Notes under the pieces: model-generated
Told to the model about the DNA's origin: nothing
Seen by the model: only the letters and a program-made list of their open reading frames with translations
Databases searched by the model: none
In this document: positions 37,795 through 49,200 of the stretch, piece by piece
Layout of the letters: each line of letters opens with the position of its first letter
Position numbering within the stretch: position 1 is the first letter of the stretch
Assembly (NCBI GenBank): GCA_013398055.1
Contig: VZRS01008300.1
Coordinates: 6,623 to 70,622, forward strand
Source: Ifrita kowaldi
Taxonomy: Eukaryota; Chordata; Aves; Passeriformes; Cinclosomatidae
Length of the DNA stretch: 64,000 nucleotides
Reading direction: 5' to 3'
Made by a program: the position numbers and the translations under genes

Positions 37795-37834
37795 NNNNNN
37801 NNNNNNNNNNNNNNNNNNNNNNNNNNNNNNNNNN
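37795..37834. other. Assembly gap (40 N)
   Basis: Forty consecutive N inside the IDE CpG island. Sequence on both sides is over 75% GC, a usual cause of drop-out. The true length is unknown. Confidence 1.
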
Positions 37835-37877
37835 GGGCCGCGGAGCGGGGCTGGCGGCGGAGCCTTCCGGGGAGGCG
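37835..37877 (+). CDS. IDE: Possible 3' end of IDE exon 1
   Basis: Right of the gap, an open frame AAERGWRRSLPGRR reaches a GGCG|GTGGGC donor after 37877, and this is the phase (two bases left over) that exon 2 requires. The Arg-rich character would suit a mitochondrial presequence. No similarity to the mammalian exon 1 peptide is evident, and the start codon would have to lie in the gap. Confidence 0.25.
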
Positions 37878-40345
37878 GTGGGCGAGCTGGGGGTGGCGGG
37901 GCCGTGTGTGCCGAGGAGGCCTGAGCCCTGCCCTGTGTCCTGCCTTGTGTCCTGTCCTGCCGCCCGGGAGAGCCCGGGCTGACGTGCTCCGGTGTTTGTA
38001 GCTGCACCTCCCTTGACAAAGCAGGCTTGGTCATCAGCCGTGCGGCTTTCGTTGCCCGGGGGCTTGCTTTGTTGTTCTCCTTCCCCCTCAAAAAACCTCC
38101 GTGAACTGTCATGTTATTTAACTTGCCATGTCTTCCTAAGGCATAATTATGGAAACAACAACAACAAAGTTTAAAATCTTTAAGAAGAAACTGCTAACAG
38201 TTACCCAAACTTGATGGCTTCTTCAGTTCCTGACGAGTTGTCTGGCACTGGCATTGTGCGGGGCTTGCTACTGCGCGTTTGTGTTACCAGTGTCACCAGC
38301 TCCAGTGGAGAGAGCGCAACTAACCTCGATCAAGGGAGGAGCGGGCGGGAGGCTTGGCATAGCTCACTTTTAGGGGCAATTTAAACTGCGTAACAACTCG
38401 GCAAAGTTTTTCCAGGAAGGGAGCTGGGGTGAGGGACAAAGGCTGAGTTGTTTTCTTTCTTTCATTAACACTGTATCTGTTACCTTAGTAGCCAAACCTA
38501 TTTTTAATACTGCACAAGTAAGAGACGTCAAAAGTAGCATCTTTCCGGGGAAAAAAGTGAGTTATGATGACTCATACTGTCGGCGCTCGTGTGTCAAAAT
38601 TCGGATGCACTGTTACTGTTCATTATTGCTATTTATGCTTCAGAATTGTAAAGGTAATCCACGGTGTATATTCGGAGCTAATGCTTTTCTCAGGCTGTAG
38701 TTTCTCCTGCTAGATTACTCCTCTTTACGCATGTGAATATATGCAGTATTCGGACTTAACTTTATATTTGTGAGTAGGCCTGTTATGTTTTCATACTGCT
38801 TACAACTATGATTTAATCATCCATTTAGTTTTAATTGTGAATTAGGATTTACATAAATGATAATGAAATGAGAGCAGGCATAGTTCTTTCATGGGATGAT
38901 TTTTTTAAGATGTGAAAAAACCTTTTTTCAGTTGCATGTTCCCTGTTTCCATCTCTGTATTTTGTTCATACTTGAACTTTTCATAACATTTTTAACCTTC
39001 ATCTCTGTGTCAAGTAGCAAGATAATTTCTTAGTTACAACTTATCTCCTTTTCATCTGATGTACAGCATTAAAGTTCTAGTTGGGAAGTCCCTTGAAGGA
39101 TTCTTGTTCCTATGTTTGCCTGCTTTTTTTGCTTGCTTTCTCCTTTCTGTCTTCAGTCACTGTAAGGCTGTGGCTTAATCCCTTGGATGAAATGGTACCT
39201 TTGAGAATTGATTGAAGTGTCAAACATATGACTTATTTTGCACATGAATACAGAAGCACTCCCCTTCCCTGTTAGATCCAGAAGAAAGGAAAGGGACAAG
39301 AAGTTCATTACCTCCAGTGTTTCACAGTACTGGAAGGTATTAGGCTCCTAGCTATAGGGGTCATTGCTGGTTATTGTAGAAGGCATTAACTAAAAATGCA
39401 GTCAGACCATTTGAGAAATGGCATGTGGGGTTGATATTTTTGATATATTAGTTCTATTGTATTAGATGGTTTTATAGTAACTTTGGTTACTGATCTTTTA
39501 ACTGCATAGAAATCTAAAAGGTTATAATAAAAATCTAGACAAATTGCTTTAATCAGTTTTGTGTCTGGTTATGTATTTATATATGCATGATCTGTCAGTG
39601 AGTATCTTTGCTTTCAACTTTTATGATGCCCGTAAGTTGCTCAAGTATTCTTATGAGATAGCACTGCATGTATATAATAAGGTGATTTTTTATGGATCCT
39701 GTTTGAAAGTTGCTTCGCTACAGCTTTCTATTAAAATCTTACCTTCTGCATCTTGTTTTTAGAATGAGTCAGAACTATAGTTTGCCTGAACAATTGAGAT
39801 GGGAAAGAATGCTGTAAGGCTGAGAATTTATTTATGATTTTAACAGTAGAACCAGAATTGAATTGTCCAAAATTGTAAAAACTGAACTACAGAATAGGTG
39901 AACAGCCAGGACTTCCTTTGTTGAAACACACCGCTGACTCTTGTAAACTGCTCGTTGTTGTGGGTTTGTTGCTCATGTCAAAGCTCTAGCGTTAGATAAG
40001 CAGTTGCTTTTAATGTGGGATTACAGTGCTTTTAATGATTCAGAATTCTAAAATTCTCTCTGTTTTTGTTGCTAGATCAGATCTTTCCAGTTCTCTCATC
40101 TTTCTGTGAATTTCTTGTTGTTATGCAGTATAACTGAAGTTTTAGTCTCATCTTGTGGTTTTTTGTTTTTTTTTTTAATTCAGACCTCACAAGTTTTTCT
40201 TTTTGAGGATGTAAGACAGATGGTAGCATAAAGCATTAAGTGAGTTGGCTTTACAAAGAGTTTTGGGCAATCTGATGTGCTACTTGCTCATAAAATCTAT
40301 GAAATACACAAAGCACAGAGGTCTCTCCTGTAGCATCCAGTTTCA

Positions 40346-40554
40346 CATTTCCCACTGTGTGTGCAGGGCCACGTGCTAGACACCACCACAGTCCTGTGGC
40401 TGTGGAGCAAGCCCTGCAGCTGTAGGGTGGGTGATGGAGGAAAAATGTCAGGGGGGAGGAAGAGAGAAGGAGAACCACTGGTCTGCAAGTATCGAATGAA
40501 CAAAACAATTAATTGAATTAATGAGTACATTTCTTGAGAAAATGTGTAAAATAT
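40346..40554 (+). repeat. 209-bp direct repeat, copy A
   Basis: Matches 45101-45309 over its full length with 5 substitutions and no indel. Contains the E-box CACGTG (40370-40375), a GC-rich half and an AT-rich half. No target-site duplication or known family was recognised. Confidence 0.97.
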
Positions 40555-41263
40555 GCTTTGAAGCAGTTGGTCACGTAGCACAGAAACTAGTCTGATCAGT
40601 CATGTTCTTAACATGCAATTTGAAAATACTGATGCAAGCCAGATTACTATGCCAGATTTGTGAAAATTTTAATGATACTATATTTCAATGACATCTAAAG
40701 ATTAAACCCAGATAATTTTACTTAACACCCCTCCCCCCCTTCCCCTCAGGTCTTCCAAATAATGAAAGGCTTCAAAACCCTTCTGGAATTTTGTAAACTA
40801 TTGAAGCAAAGAATTGCTAGGCAATGATTAATTGTTTTATTTCTGGTGAATGTGGTTAGAGCTTGTTTACCTTAGAGGTCATGTTTGGATGAATTGTTTG
40901 GGGCAATTTTTGAGGACATAGGAAAAGTAAGCTCAAGCTATTTAGAGATTAAAAAAAACTTGTTATCCTTTACTGCTCTATGTAAAGTCAGATTGTGTAA
41001 GGTCCTGCATTTTTGTTTGACTTTTTTACCCAGTGCTTTGGAAACTGTCGAGTGGTCCAGTTAAGGAATGTAGATTTTAGGGCGGTAAATTAGCTTTATG
41101 GTGTCTTGATTGTGTATCCCATCTGTTCTGGCCAGCACGTCATTGTACTTCTCAGGCCAGTTACTCAGCTGGGATCTGATCTTACGTGTGAAACTACCAG
41201 GGCCCTTGTTTTTGCCAAGGTCACACGTGGTATATTCTCATTAGTGTTACTGGTAATTCCTGT

Positions 41264-41286
41264 ACACCGGTGTTACACACCGGTGT
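41264..41286. repeat. Tandem pair of the palindrome ACACCGGTGT
   Basis: The 10-bp perfect palindrome occurs at 41264-41273 and 41277-41286, separated by TAC. Each copy is its own inverse complement. Confidence 0.9.
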
Positions 41287-42234
41287 TTCTGCTGTCACGT
41301 TGGCAGTGAAGCCTGTGGCAGACCAAGTTTTACTGCTGTGATCTAGAAGTTGTAGAAGCTGGACTCTTTGGGAAACAAGAGCAAGGCAGGCATCTGCCCT
41401 GGCCACCATCATTAGGAGGGAATTTTCTGAGTCAATTACAGGCTTGGCAAAAAGCTGCAGACTGAGGTTCTGAAAATGCTTTAATTGTAGCGAGACTTTA
41501 GAATTTCTTCAAAATGAACTACATAACAAAACCTTATAAATATTCATCATCTTCAAACTTGCCTGATTTGGCATGATTAGTTGTTCTTAATAACTTGGGA
41601 GCACTGATTAAATCATTGTGGGTCTTTGTAGTTGGATCTTTTGTGTATGAAGTAGTGTGCTGAATTCCTGATGAGTTTAAAAGTGATAAAACATGTTAAC
41701 ATTTTGAGCAGTTTATCTACTTATGCAGTCTGTCTGCCTGTGCATGCAATCAGAATTATTTAGATCAGTATCAGGAATGTGCTGGGATCTCATACATTCT
41801 CTAGCTTCATGACAAGCAAATTCACACAAGATTGATGCTTTATGGATGTTGAATCATGAAGTATTTTAATCTCTAAGTGTCTAAAAGAAGGATTGATGAA
41901 CCTGTAACCTGAAAGATTATGGATAGTCTCCTGAAGATTCCCTTTTGGTTATGTTCACCTGAATTGATTTGTTGATTTTTTTTTTTTTTAGAGGTTACTC
42001 TTTCACTGCTCCATTTTTATTACATTCTTAGTAACAGAACTTAAAGTATTTGTCTGATTTTAGAGAAAAATTTTACTCCCGAGAGTTTAGTCTAAAAAAA
42101 TTACATTTTTATTAAAACATACAGGTGAATGGAAATGTTAGGAGAGTAGGTAGATTCTTGATTGTCTTACTGGTAACATGACTGGTACCCGTAAAAGGAT
42201 ATCACAATGCCATCAAATTCTACTGCTATCATGA

Positions 42235-42570
42235 TCAGAAGTAGGTGCAAGAGACAAAGAGGAGTGGTGCAGACCTGTGCAAGAATGCAGATTTACTTGG
42301 TTGTTGCAAAGCCATGAGCTTGCAACTGAAGAAGTTCATGGACTCCTCCAGAGTGCTCAGTTCGGTGCTGTCATCCTTGTAGGAGAGGTGAGAAAACTCT
42401 GGCTGGTAGTTCTGCAGCACAGGGCCGCCTGCCAAAGCACACAGCACTTCTTTTTCTCCATGCATTGGCAGCTGGAGAAATCTGCAGGTAAACCAAGATG
42501 GATTAGTAAATAACACAGAGAACATGTTACCAGTGGTAACTCCCTTGCAGGACAGAGCAGATGTTCTCAC
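42235..42570 (-). other. Unidentified coding-like ORF in IDE intron 1
   Basis: On the minus strand a good acceptor (GGTTTACCTGCAG) is followed after about 42485 by an open frame reading FLQLPMHGEKEVLCALAGG, then PVLQNYQPEFSHLSYK, DDSTELSTLEESMNFF and SCKLMALQQ, with codon choice that looks coding. An A|GTAAAT donor-like site follows. I do not recognise the protein. It may be an exon of an unannotated antisense transcript, a pseudogene fragment, or chance. Confidence 0.25.
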
Positions 42571-45100
42571 TCAGTGAAGGTTTCACTACACTCTGGTAAA
42601 TGGTAAGCAATTAGTTGCATAAAAACTTTAAGCAAACATGAATTTAAAGGCAAATTATAGAAAACAAGGATCAAAATGTGCTGAGATGGTAACTTGCCTT
42701 TCATCTGGAGCAGACCTGTGTCTAGCACTTGACTTCAGTATGTGCATACTGTCATGACAAAAAAAATCTTGAGAAGCACTTTGGAGTTTGTGCCTTGGGG
42801 GTCATATTTTTATTAGCTAGTCACATTCTTGCATTGAAGCAACCCTCAGGAGTTTCTGTTAATTGGTTTTCAAATATGGTCCTTTAATTGTTCAAACATT
42901 GGACTTAGATTTCACTACACAGGCTAATTTTTAATTAAAGTAAGTTTGCTAAAATAACTTCGAGAGATTAAAATAGTGAAGCAGAATCATATATCACTTA
43001 ATCCCAGTCTGTAATATTCTGTTTGCAGGTGAAACCTGGCATCCCCAGAGAGCCTTGCTGGTTCCAAGGGACTGCCTGCCTGGAAATGATTACAAAAATG
43101 GAACCTCAAAGAATAGAATTTCACTAGAAGTGCTGTAATTGAAAATTCAGTGTTGGTTTTAACTGATACTTTCCCTGTACAAGTGAAGTAATTTTGATGA
43201 GGAGCAAGAATATTTCCTATTCATTGAGTAGGGACACTGTTCTTAGTTCAGTCATCCCTATTCTTTTTTTCTTTCTACCTTTGTCATCTTTCCACCTGTA
43301 ATTTTTGAGCCAGTGGAAGAATTTTCTCTGCCACAGTAGTGCTTTGTATTGTTCCTGCTATTTTGGCTTTCCCGGATCTTCCTCTGTTGCTTCTGTTTTG
43401 TGAAAGTAGTATGGCAATATTTCTTTTAATGTTTTTGTTAGGATATTAGCTCTGCAATGAATGTAGCAGCTCCTTTGTGGAAAGCTTGCTTTGCTACTGA
43501 CCAGCAGCATCCAGTGCTCACTGTAATGACAGTACAGCAAGTAGCTATAGCACATGGACTTTAGGACAGCTTCTGAACATGACTTTAGGAATTAAGCTAC
43601 TTCTCAAAAAATAAGTACAGAATTTTTGGTTACTTTTTTTTTGTCTGTGGTTAAAAGCAGTTCCATTGTCAAAAAGTGGTTTGTAAGTTTTAGGATTCTG
43701 GTGTGAAAGAATGGATTGTGGTATTTTTATAGAGCAATTGCACTTACTTGAAAGCTGTGCAGGAAAGCAGTCATATGGGGGAATGTTTAGTATTGGGTCT
43801 TACAGTTTACTCCTTAAGAAAATGTAATGGTATGAAAGTTCTCTCTAAAGGTAAATTTTTCTTCTCACTTTTGTATTGTAGTAACACAGCACCAGGAGGA
43901 ATAGTACTTAAGCAGGAAGATGTTGGTCTTGTTCTTTTGACGTATTTGCCTTCCAGGAGTATTGCATAGTTGATCAGCCCTTGCTTTTATTTGAGTTGTC
44001 TGGTACTACAATTCACTTTGCAGCAAAATAATTGGAGGTAGTCATTCAAACTCATTTGAGGTTAGAGAATGTTGTATTCACAATGCCCACTGAAATAACA
44101 GTGAATATGGAGATACACATTTCAGTCCTTGGTTTGAAGGCTTAATTACTGATTTTGTCCTTTTGGAAAAGGTACGTTTTTCCTGTACTGGAATTTTACT
44201 ACCAAGCTGGAGGTAGCCTATGAAGGAGGCACAAGTAGGGAGTGATAATAAAATGAAGTGGAGGTGTACAGCTTCACAAGACATCAATTGAAATCTCATA
44301 AGGTTTCATAGCTGCGTAATTTGATGATTCACATTGGAAAGATGAGTCATCTGAGCAAACAGTAAAGTTCTGTGACTTAGTGATGTGGTGTAGAAATAAC
44401 AGGGAGCTATCAGATGACAAGGAAATTGTATAACATTAAAAAAAACCCCACAACTTGAGTGGCTTATAGTATATATGTGTCTTCTGACAAGCAACTGGTC
44501 TCTTACTGAGATAGAATATTCTACCTGAAAACCAAGCTATAGGTGTTCATTAGCAGACATGGAATCAGGAGCTTAAGGGACCTCCTTGTTCTCCTGCATA
44601 CTTAGATTTGTCAATCCAACTTGTGTGCAAATCAAAAACAATTAAGAACAGTTTAGTTACTAATTTTCATATATGAAAAGTAGTATCTATTCTCACTTCA
44701 AAAATTTTATACAGTATCTTTAGTAGAGTATTTCTTCTCAAAACTCTGAACTTTGAACGTGGAGGCATCTTTTAATCGTTAGTACAGTTAGTATCAGTGC
44801 TGTTGATGCAGAGAAACAGAGATGTGGTACTTGGAGTAATCTTTGTATTTTTCCAGAGGAAGAAGGCCCATAGATATTCCAAGCAGGATTGGCCTGAGCA
44901 TAGGCTTAAACTAGTGGATAAACGACCAGTTTAAATGAGAGTGTACACATATAAATTTAAATTCAGCATTTCAGCTACTGTTTAGTGATTACATGTGACT
45001 GCACTTTTGTTTTTCAAATTATTTCATAGTGAGAACCATGTTTTACTAGTGGAAATGTTTCCTTCTAAAATGCATTGAATGGCACATTTTAAAAAGTTAA

Positions 45101-45309
45101 CATTTCCCGCCGTGTGTGCAGGGCCACGTGCTAGACACCACCACAGTCCTGTGGCTGTGGAGCAAGCCCTGCAGCTGTAGGGTGGGTGATGGAGGAAAAA
45201 TGTCAGGGGGGAGGAAGAGAGAAGGAGAACCACTGGTCTGCAAGTATCGAATGAACAAAACAATTAATTGAATTATTGAATACATTTCTTAAGAAAATGT
45301 GTAAAATAT
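45101..45309 (+). repeat. 209-bp direct repeat, copy B
   Basis: Same orientation as copy A, at a constant offset of 4755 bp. E-box at 45125-45130. Directly followed by an AT-rich inverted repeat (ATTCATATT/AATATGAAT, about 45308-45330) that copy A lacks. Confidence 0.97.
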
Positions 45310-46039
45310 TCATATTGTGAAATATGAATATATATGAAATATTGAAAATGCAATATTCATATTGTTTATAGCTTTTGCTTAGAGACATTCAGATTCTGAA
45401 TCAGTCACACTTCATTTCTTAGCATTTCAAAATTGTGCCTTTAAAGAAGGGTGTCTTGTAGCATCTGTTAAACTAATGGTAGAAGTTTAAACGTGTGAGG
45501 CAGTCTATTCCTGTTTATCATGGCAGTTCTGCAGTCTTCGTATTTTTATGGCAGTAATGCAAACAGGGTTACCATTTCTTGCTAGAGTGTACAAATCCAG
45601 TGGTCTGTTAGTACAATTTTGTTTATCTGACAATCACAGTTACAGCATTTGTAATATAATCAACAGTTCAGATACATGAAATACTTTCCTGAAGTTTGAA
45701 AGTATACTTGAGCTAGCAATATATTCTTCATTTGATTTAATTTTTATCATAATCGAATAAAGGGATGACATTTATTGAGTTTGGGTTGTTTAAATTACAG
45801 TTAATGTGGTACTTGAAGCATTCAATTAAGTGATGTACATTTTTCTGTGTTTCTTGCTCTTCAAGGTTTTTGTTTTAGCAGCAGTATCTTTCAGGGTCTC
45901 AATTTTAGGCAAGTTCAGTGAATTTTGCACATAATAGAACTTCTAGCTGTCGCTATTGCTCTGTATTGTCTAACGTAATGTTAAAATACTAGCAAGGCTT
46001 AAATGAAAATAATGAGAATTTTCTTCTGTTTTCTTTAAG

Positions 46040-46224
46040 GTTTCAGAAGGAGACAAACAACAAAATGAACAATCCAGCTATTAAGAGAATAACAAATGAA
46101 ATTATCAAATCACCTGAGGATAAACGAGAATATCGTGGACTGGAATTGGCAAATGGCATTAAAGCTCTTCTCATTAGTGACCCCACCACAGATAAGTCTT
46201 CAGCAGCACTTGATGTGCACATAG
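46040..46224 (+). CDS. IDE: IDE exon 2
   Basis: Acceptor TTCTTTAAG. Encodes [34 protein letters not shown] and [10 protein letters not shown]. The internal ATG at 46065 has A at -3. Ends ATAG|GTATTC in phase 1. Confidence 0.97.
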
Positions 46225-49200
46225 GTATTCAATTCATGTTGTGTTCATTATGTCATTAATAAAAATGCTCAAAGTTTTGGTATCTTGATGCCAATAAACT
46301 GACAGGAGTGGTATGTATTTGGCAGCCTAGCCTTTTATTGTAGTTTATAGTTTGTTTAATTCTTTGACACATCAAGTTGAAAATTTTTAGAGCTAAATGC
46401 TCTTATTGTACTCTGTGTTTACTCAAGTGTAGCTCAGTCAGTCGAAAGACTGCTTTTAACTATTAAGTTTCATGTTATGAAAGATCTTTTGTAAGCAGAA
46501 AAGGGGCGGGTGCAAGTGCAATTATTTCAGACAGCTCCATCTGTCATGTCAGACTTTTTTTTTCATGCTAAGTTGTTGATGTGTAGAGGTGAGAAAATGC
46601 TGTAGTGCTAGAGAAATTGGAGAGGCACTCCCTAACTTCAGTGATGCTTATGTGTGCAAATGGAAGTATGGGAAATAGAAGGGGAAGGCAATTACTTTGA
46701 CTCTTTGGAATAATGGAAGCCTTTTCTTATATCTGAGGTATTTCTCAAGCTTGTGTAGTTTTTCGGGTGCTTGGAAAATATGATTCATGTGTGCATAACC
46801 CAAACACCCTCTTGCCATGTCTGTAGTTGGGAGCGCTTGCTGCTGTTCGCGTTAGGGCAGAAGTATTAAAGGGACTTCAGAAACTTCTGGCCTTTTTTTT
46901 ACGGGGATGGCTGTCCCAGATCATTATCTAGTTCAGAGGATCCCGAATGTGGTTTTGTTTAGGTCCTGTGACAGTGATAGCCAACTGCAGCATCCAGTTC
47001 CTGCACGTGTGCTGGAGGAGATGTATCTGTTGCCATCATCTCCACTCTCCCGCTGCTCATCGCTGCACAATCTGAGGCAGGACTGCCACTCTCAAACTTC
47101 TGCCTTTCTGTCTTCCATTTTTCCAGATCATTATTTTAATCTGCTTGCCTTCACACCTGCTAGCTGGTCATCCATAGCTGCTTGTGTTCAGGCAATTACA
47201 GGTTATTGCTCGTCCTATAAACCACAGGATAAATAACTCTTTAATTATGGTTGACAATTGCTGCCTCTTAATGCAGTGCAGTTACTAAAGTCAAAGTATA
47301 GATTTCAGAGCAGTGTGTTTTGCCAGGTCTTTACAGATTATGAGTCATGGATTTCAATTGAAAATAGTCTGTATAAGGAAGTGCAAGCTGATCTGGAGAG
47401 GCAATTTGAGACACTAATAGGTTCAGTTACTGATTGTAATTTTTTAAAGTATTGTTTTGAAGATTAAGTTTAGTTGACTGTAGTTGCACAAGTGTCTTCT
47501 TACTTCTGCAGAATTGATACAATTAGCTGAAGCAACATACTATAATATAAAACACTTTAAGACTTATTGTTTTAGTATTACTTTTTATGAACGGTTACAT
47601 AAAAGTTTTCCTCTTGCAGGATCCTTGTCTGATCCCCCCAACATTGCTGGGCTTAGTCATTTTTGTGAGCATATGTTGTTCCTGGGAACCAAGAAATACC
47701 CAAAAGAGAATGAGTATAGCCAATTTCTAAGTGAGCATGCTGGGAGCTCAAATGCTTTCACGAGTGGTGAACATACCAACTATTACTTTGATGTGTCACA
47801 TGAACATCTAGAAGGTGCACTGGACAGGTAAACACATATTTTTAGTATTAAACACATATTTTTTAGTACTTAGTATTTTAGTATATTAGTATTATTTAGT
47901 ATTAATTTTTGTTACAGAGATTCTACTTGAAGTTATTAGTGTAAAAGTTTTTTGATAGTTCTAACATTTTGATATTAAAAAAAAGGTAAAAATTATCTTT
48001 TGTTAAGACTGATAACCAGATACTTTTCAGTTCAAAAGTCTTACTTAGATTCTTTTCATCTAGGAGAGTTCTTCATCGAGGCAGAATTTTTGAAGTTTAA
48101 ATGTTGTGTTTACACTGAATATTTTTGGAAATGCGGGGCACAGAATATGATCATGAATTTACACATTGTGCAAATACTGGGATGGTGCAATCAAATGCTG
48201 TGCTTCCCATGGGATCCTTATTGACAGCAAAACAAGGGTGAAGTCTAGAAATATATTAGGATTCTCTTAGCAGAGGAAACTTGCTGAAATCTCAGTGCTA
48301 TTTGGGAGGGGACAGAAATCGAAGGGTGTGTAGTCAGTGAGGTAGAGTGAGTTTTCTCTTTGGCTTCTCCCTGGATGTCTGACAAGACATACTTCATTGG
48401 TGAAATTAAGAGCCTCTTGTAGCTAAACCTCAAAACAGGAGAAATTTTCAGTGTGGGAATTGTGATACAAGGCCCTTGATTCTTGTAGTACCTTACATGA
48501 TAAATGTTGTTGTTTGCGATTATACACAAAGAACTTGAGAAATAAGGATACTGAATCAGTGTCAAAACTGTTGGAGAATTTGTAAGTTCTGCATTAAAAA
48601 ATAATGTATTCAGCTGTTTCCAGGAGGTACCAAGCACCAAGCTTTATACTTTTCTGTTACAATTTATGTACAGTACTCTTTACTTGAATTAATTTTTTTC
48701 TCTTTAGATTTGCCCAGTTTTTCCTGTGCCCTCTGTTTGATGAAAGTTGCAAAGATAGGGAAGTGAATGCTGTTGATTCTGAGCATGAGAAGAATCTAAT
48801 GAATGATGCCTGGAGGTTGTTTCAATTGGAGAAGGCTACTGGAAACCCCAATCATCCCTTCAGTAAATTTGGAACAGGTTTGTCAGAATATAATTATCTA
48901 TCCAGTGGAGTTCTGTGTAACCTACATAGTATTATTGTTTATATAGAATTGCTAAAGACAGACTGAAACAATTCTCTTACTTTCCTCTCCATACATGTTT
49001 ATTTTGGTGCTTTATGACATTTTTCACATCATAGACCAAACAAAGCTAGACAAAAGCATAGGAAAAGGAGTGATCCAAGACTTGGAGTACAATAGTGAAG
49101 CAACCTTTATGATTCTGATAATTACTGCAGTGAGTGCTGTTTTTCAATTACTGGGTTTGTCATGATTTGGTACTGTGAAGTCTTTGTGCATAACAAAGTG

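Larger units (their letters stand above)
37430..37990 (+). promoter_or_regulatory. IDE: CpG-island promoter of IDE
   Basis: A dense CpG stretch, TATA-less, lying upstream of IDE exon 2 in the right orientation and interrupted by the N run. It is the only CpG island on this side and thus the expected IDE promoter and first exon. Confidence 0.75.
37991..46039 (+). other. IDE: IDE intron 1 (about 8 kb)
   Basis: Long first intron holding the 209-bp repeat pair, a tandem palindrome and an unidentified coding-like antisense ORF, described separately. Otherwise nothing was recognised. Confidence 0.7.

Noticed and set aside
37466..38112. Long frames across the IDE CpG island and the N run
   Set aside because: They cross unknown bases and are products of very high GC. 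Only the part next to a phase-compatible donor was kept, at low confidence.
42207..42240. Minus-strand IMIAVEFDGIV, reminiscent of the N-terminal strand of proteasome beta subunits
   Set aside because: Only about ten residues match, no further proteasome sequence follows, and a stop separates it from the upstream frame.
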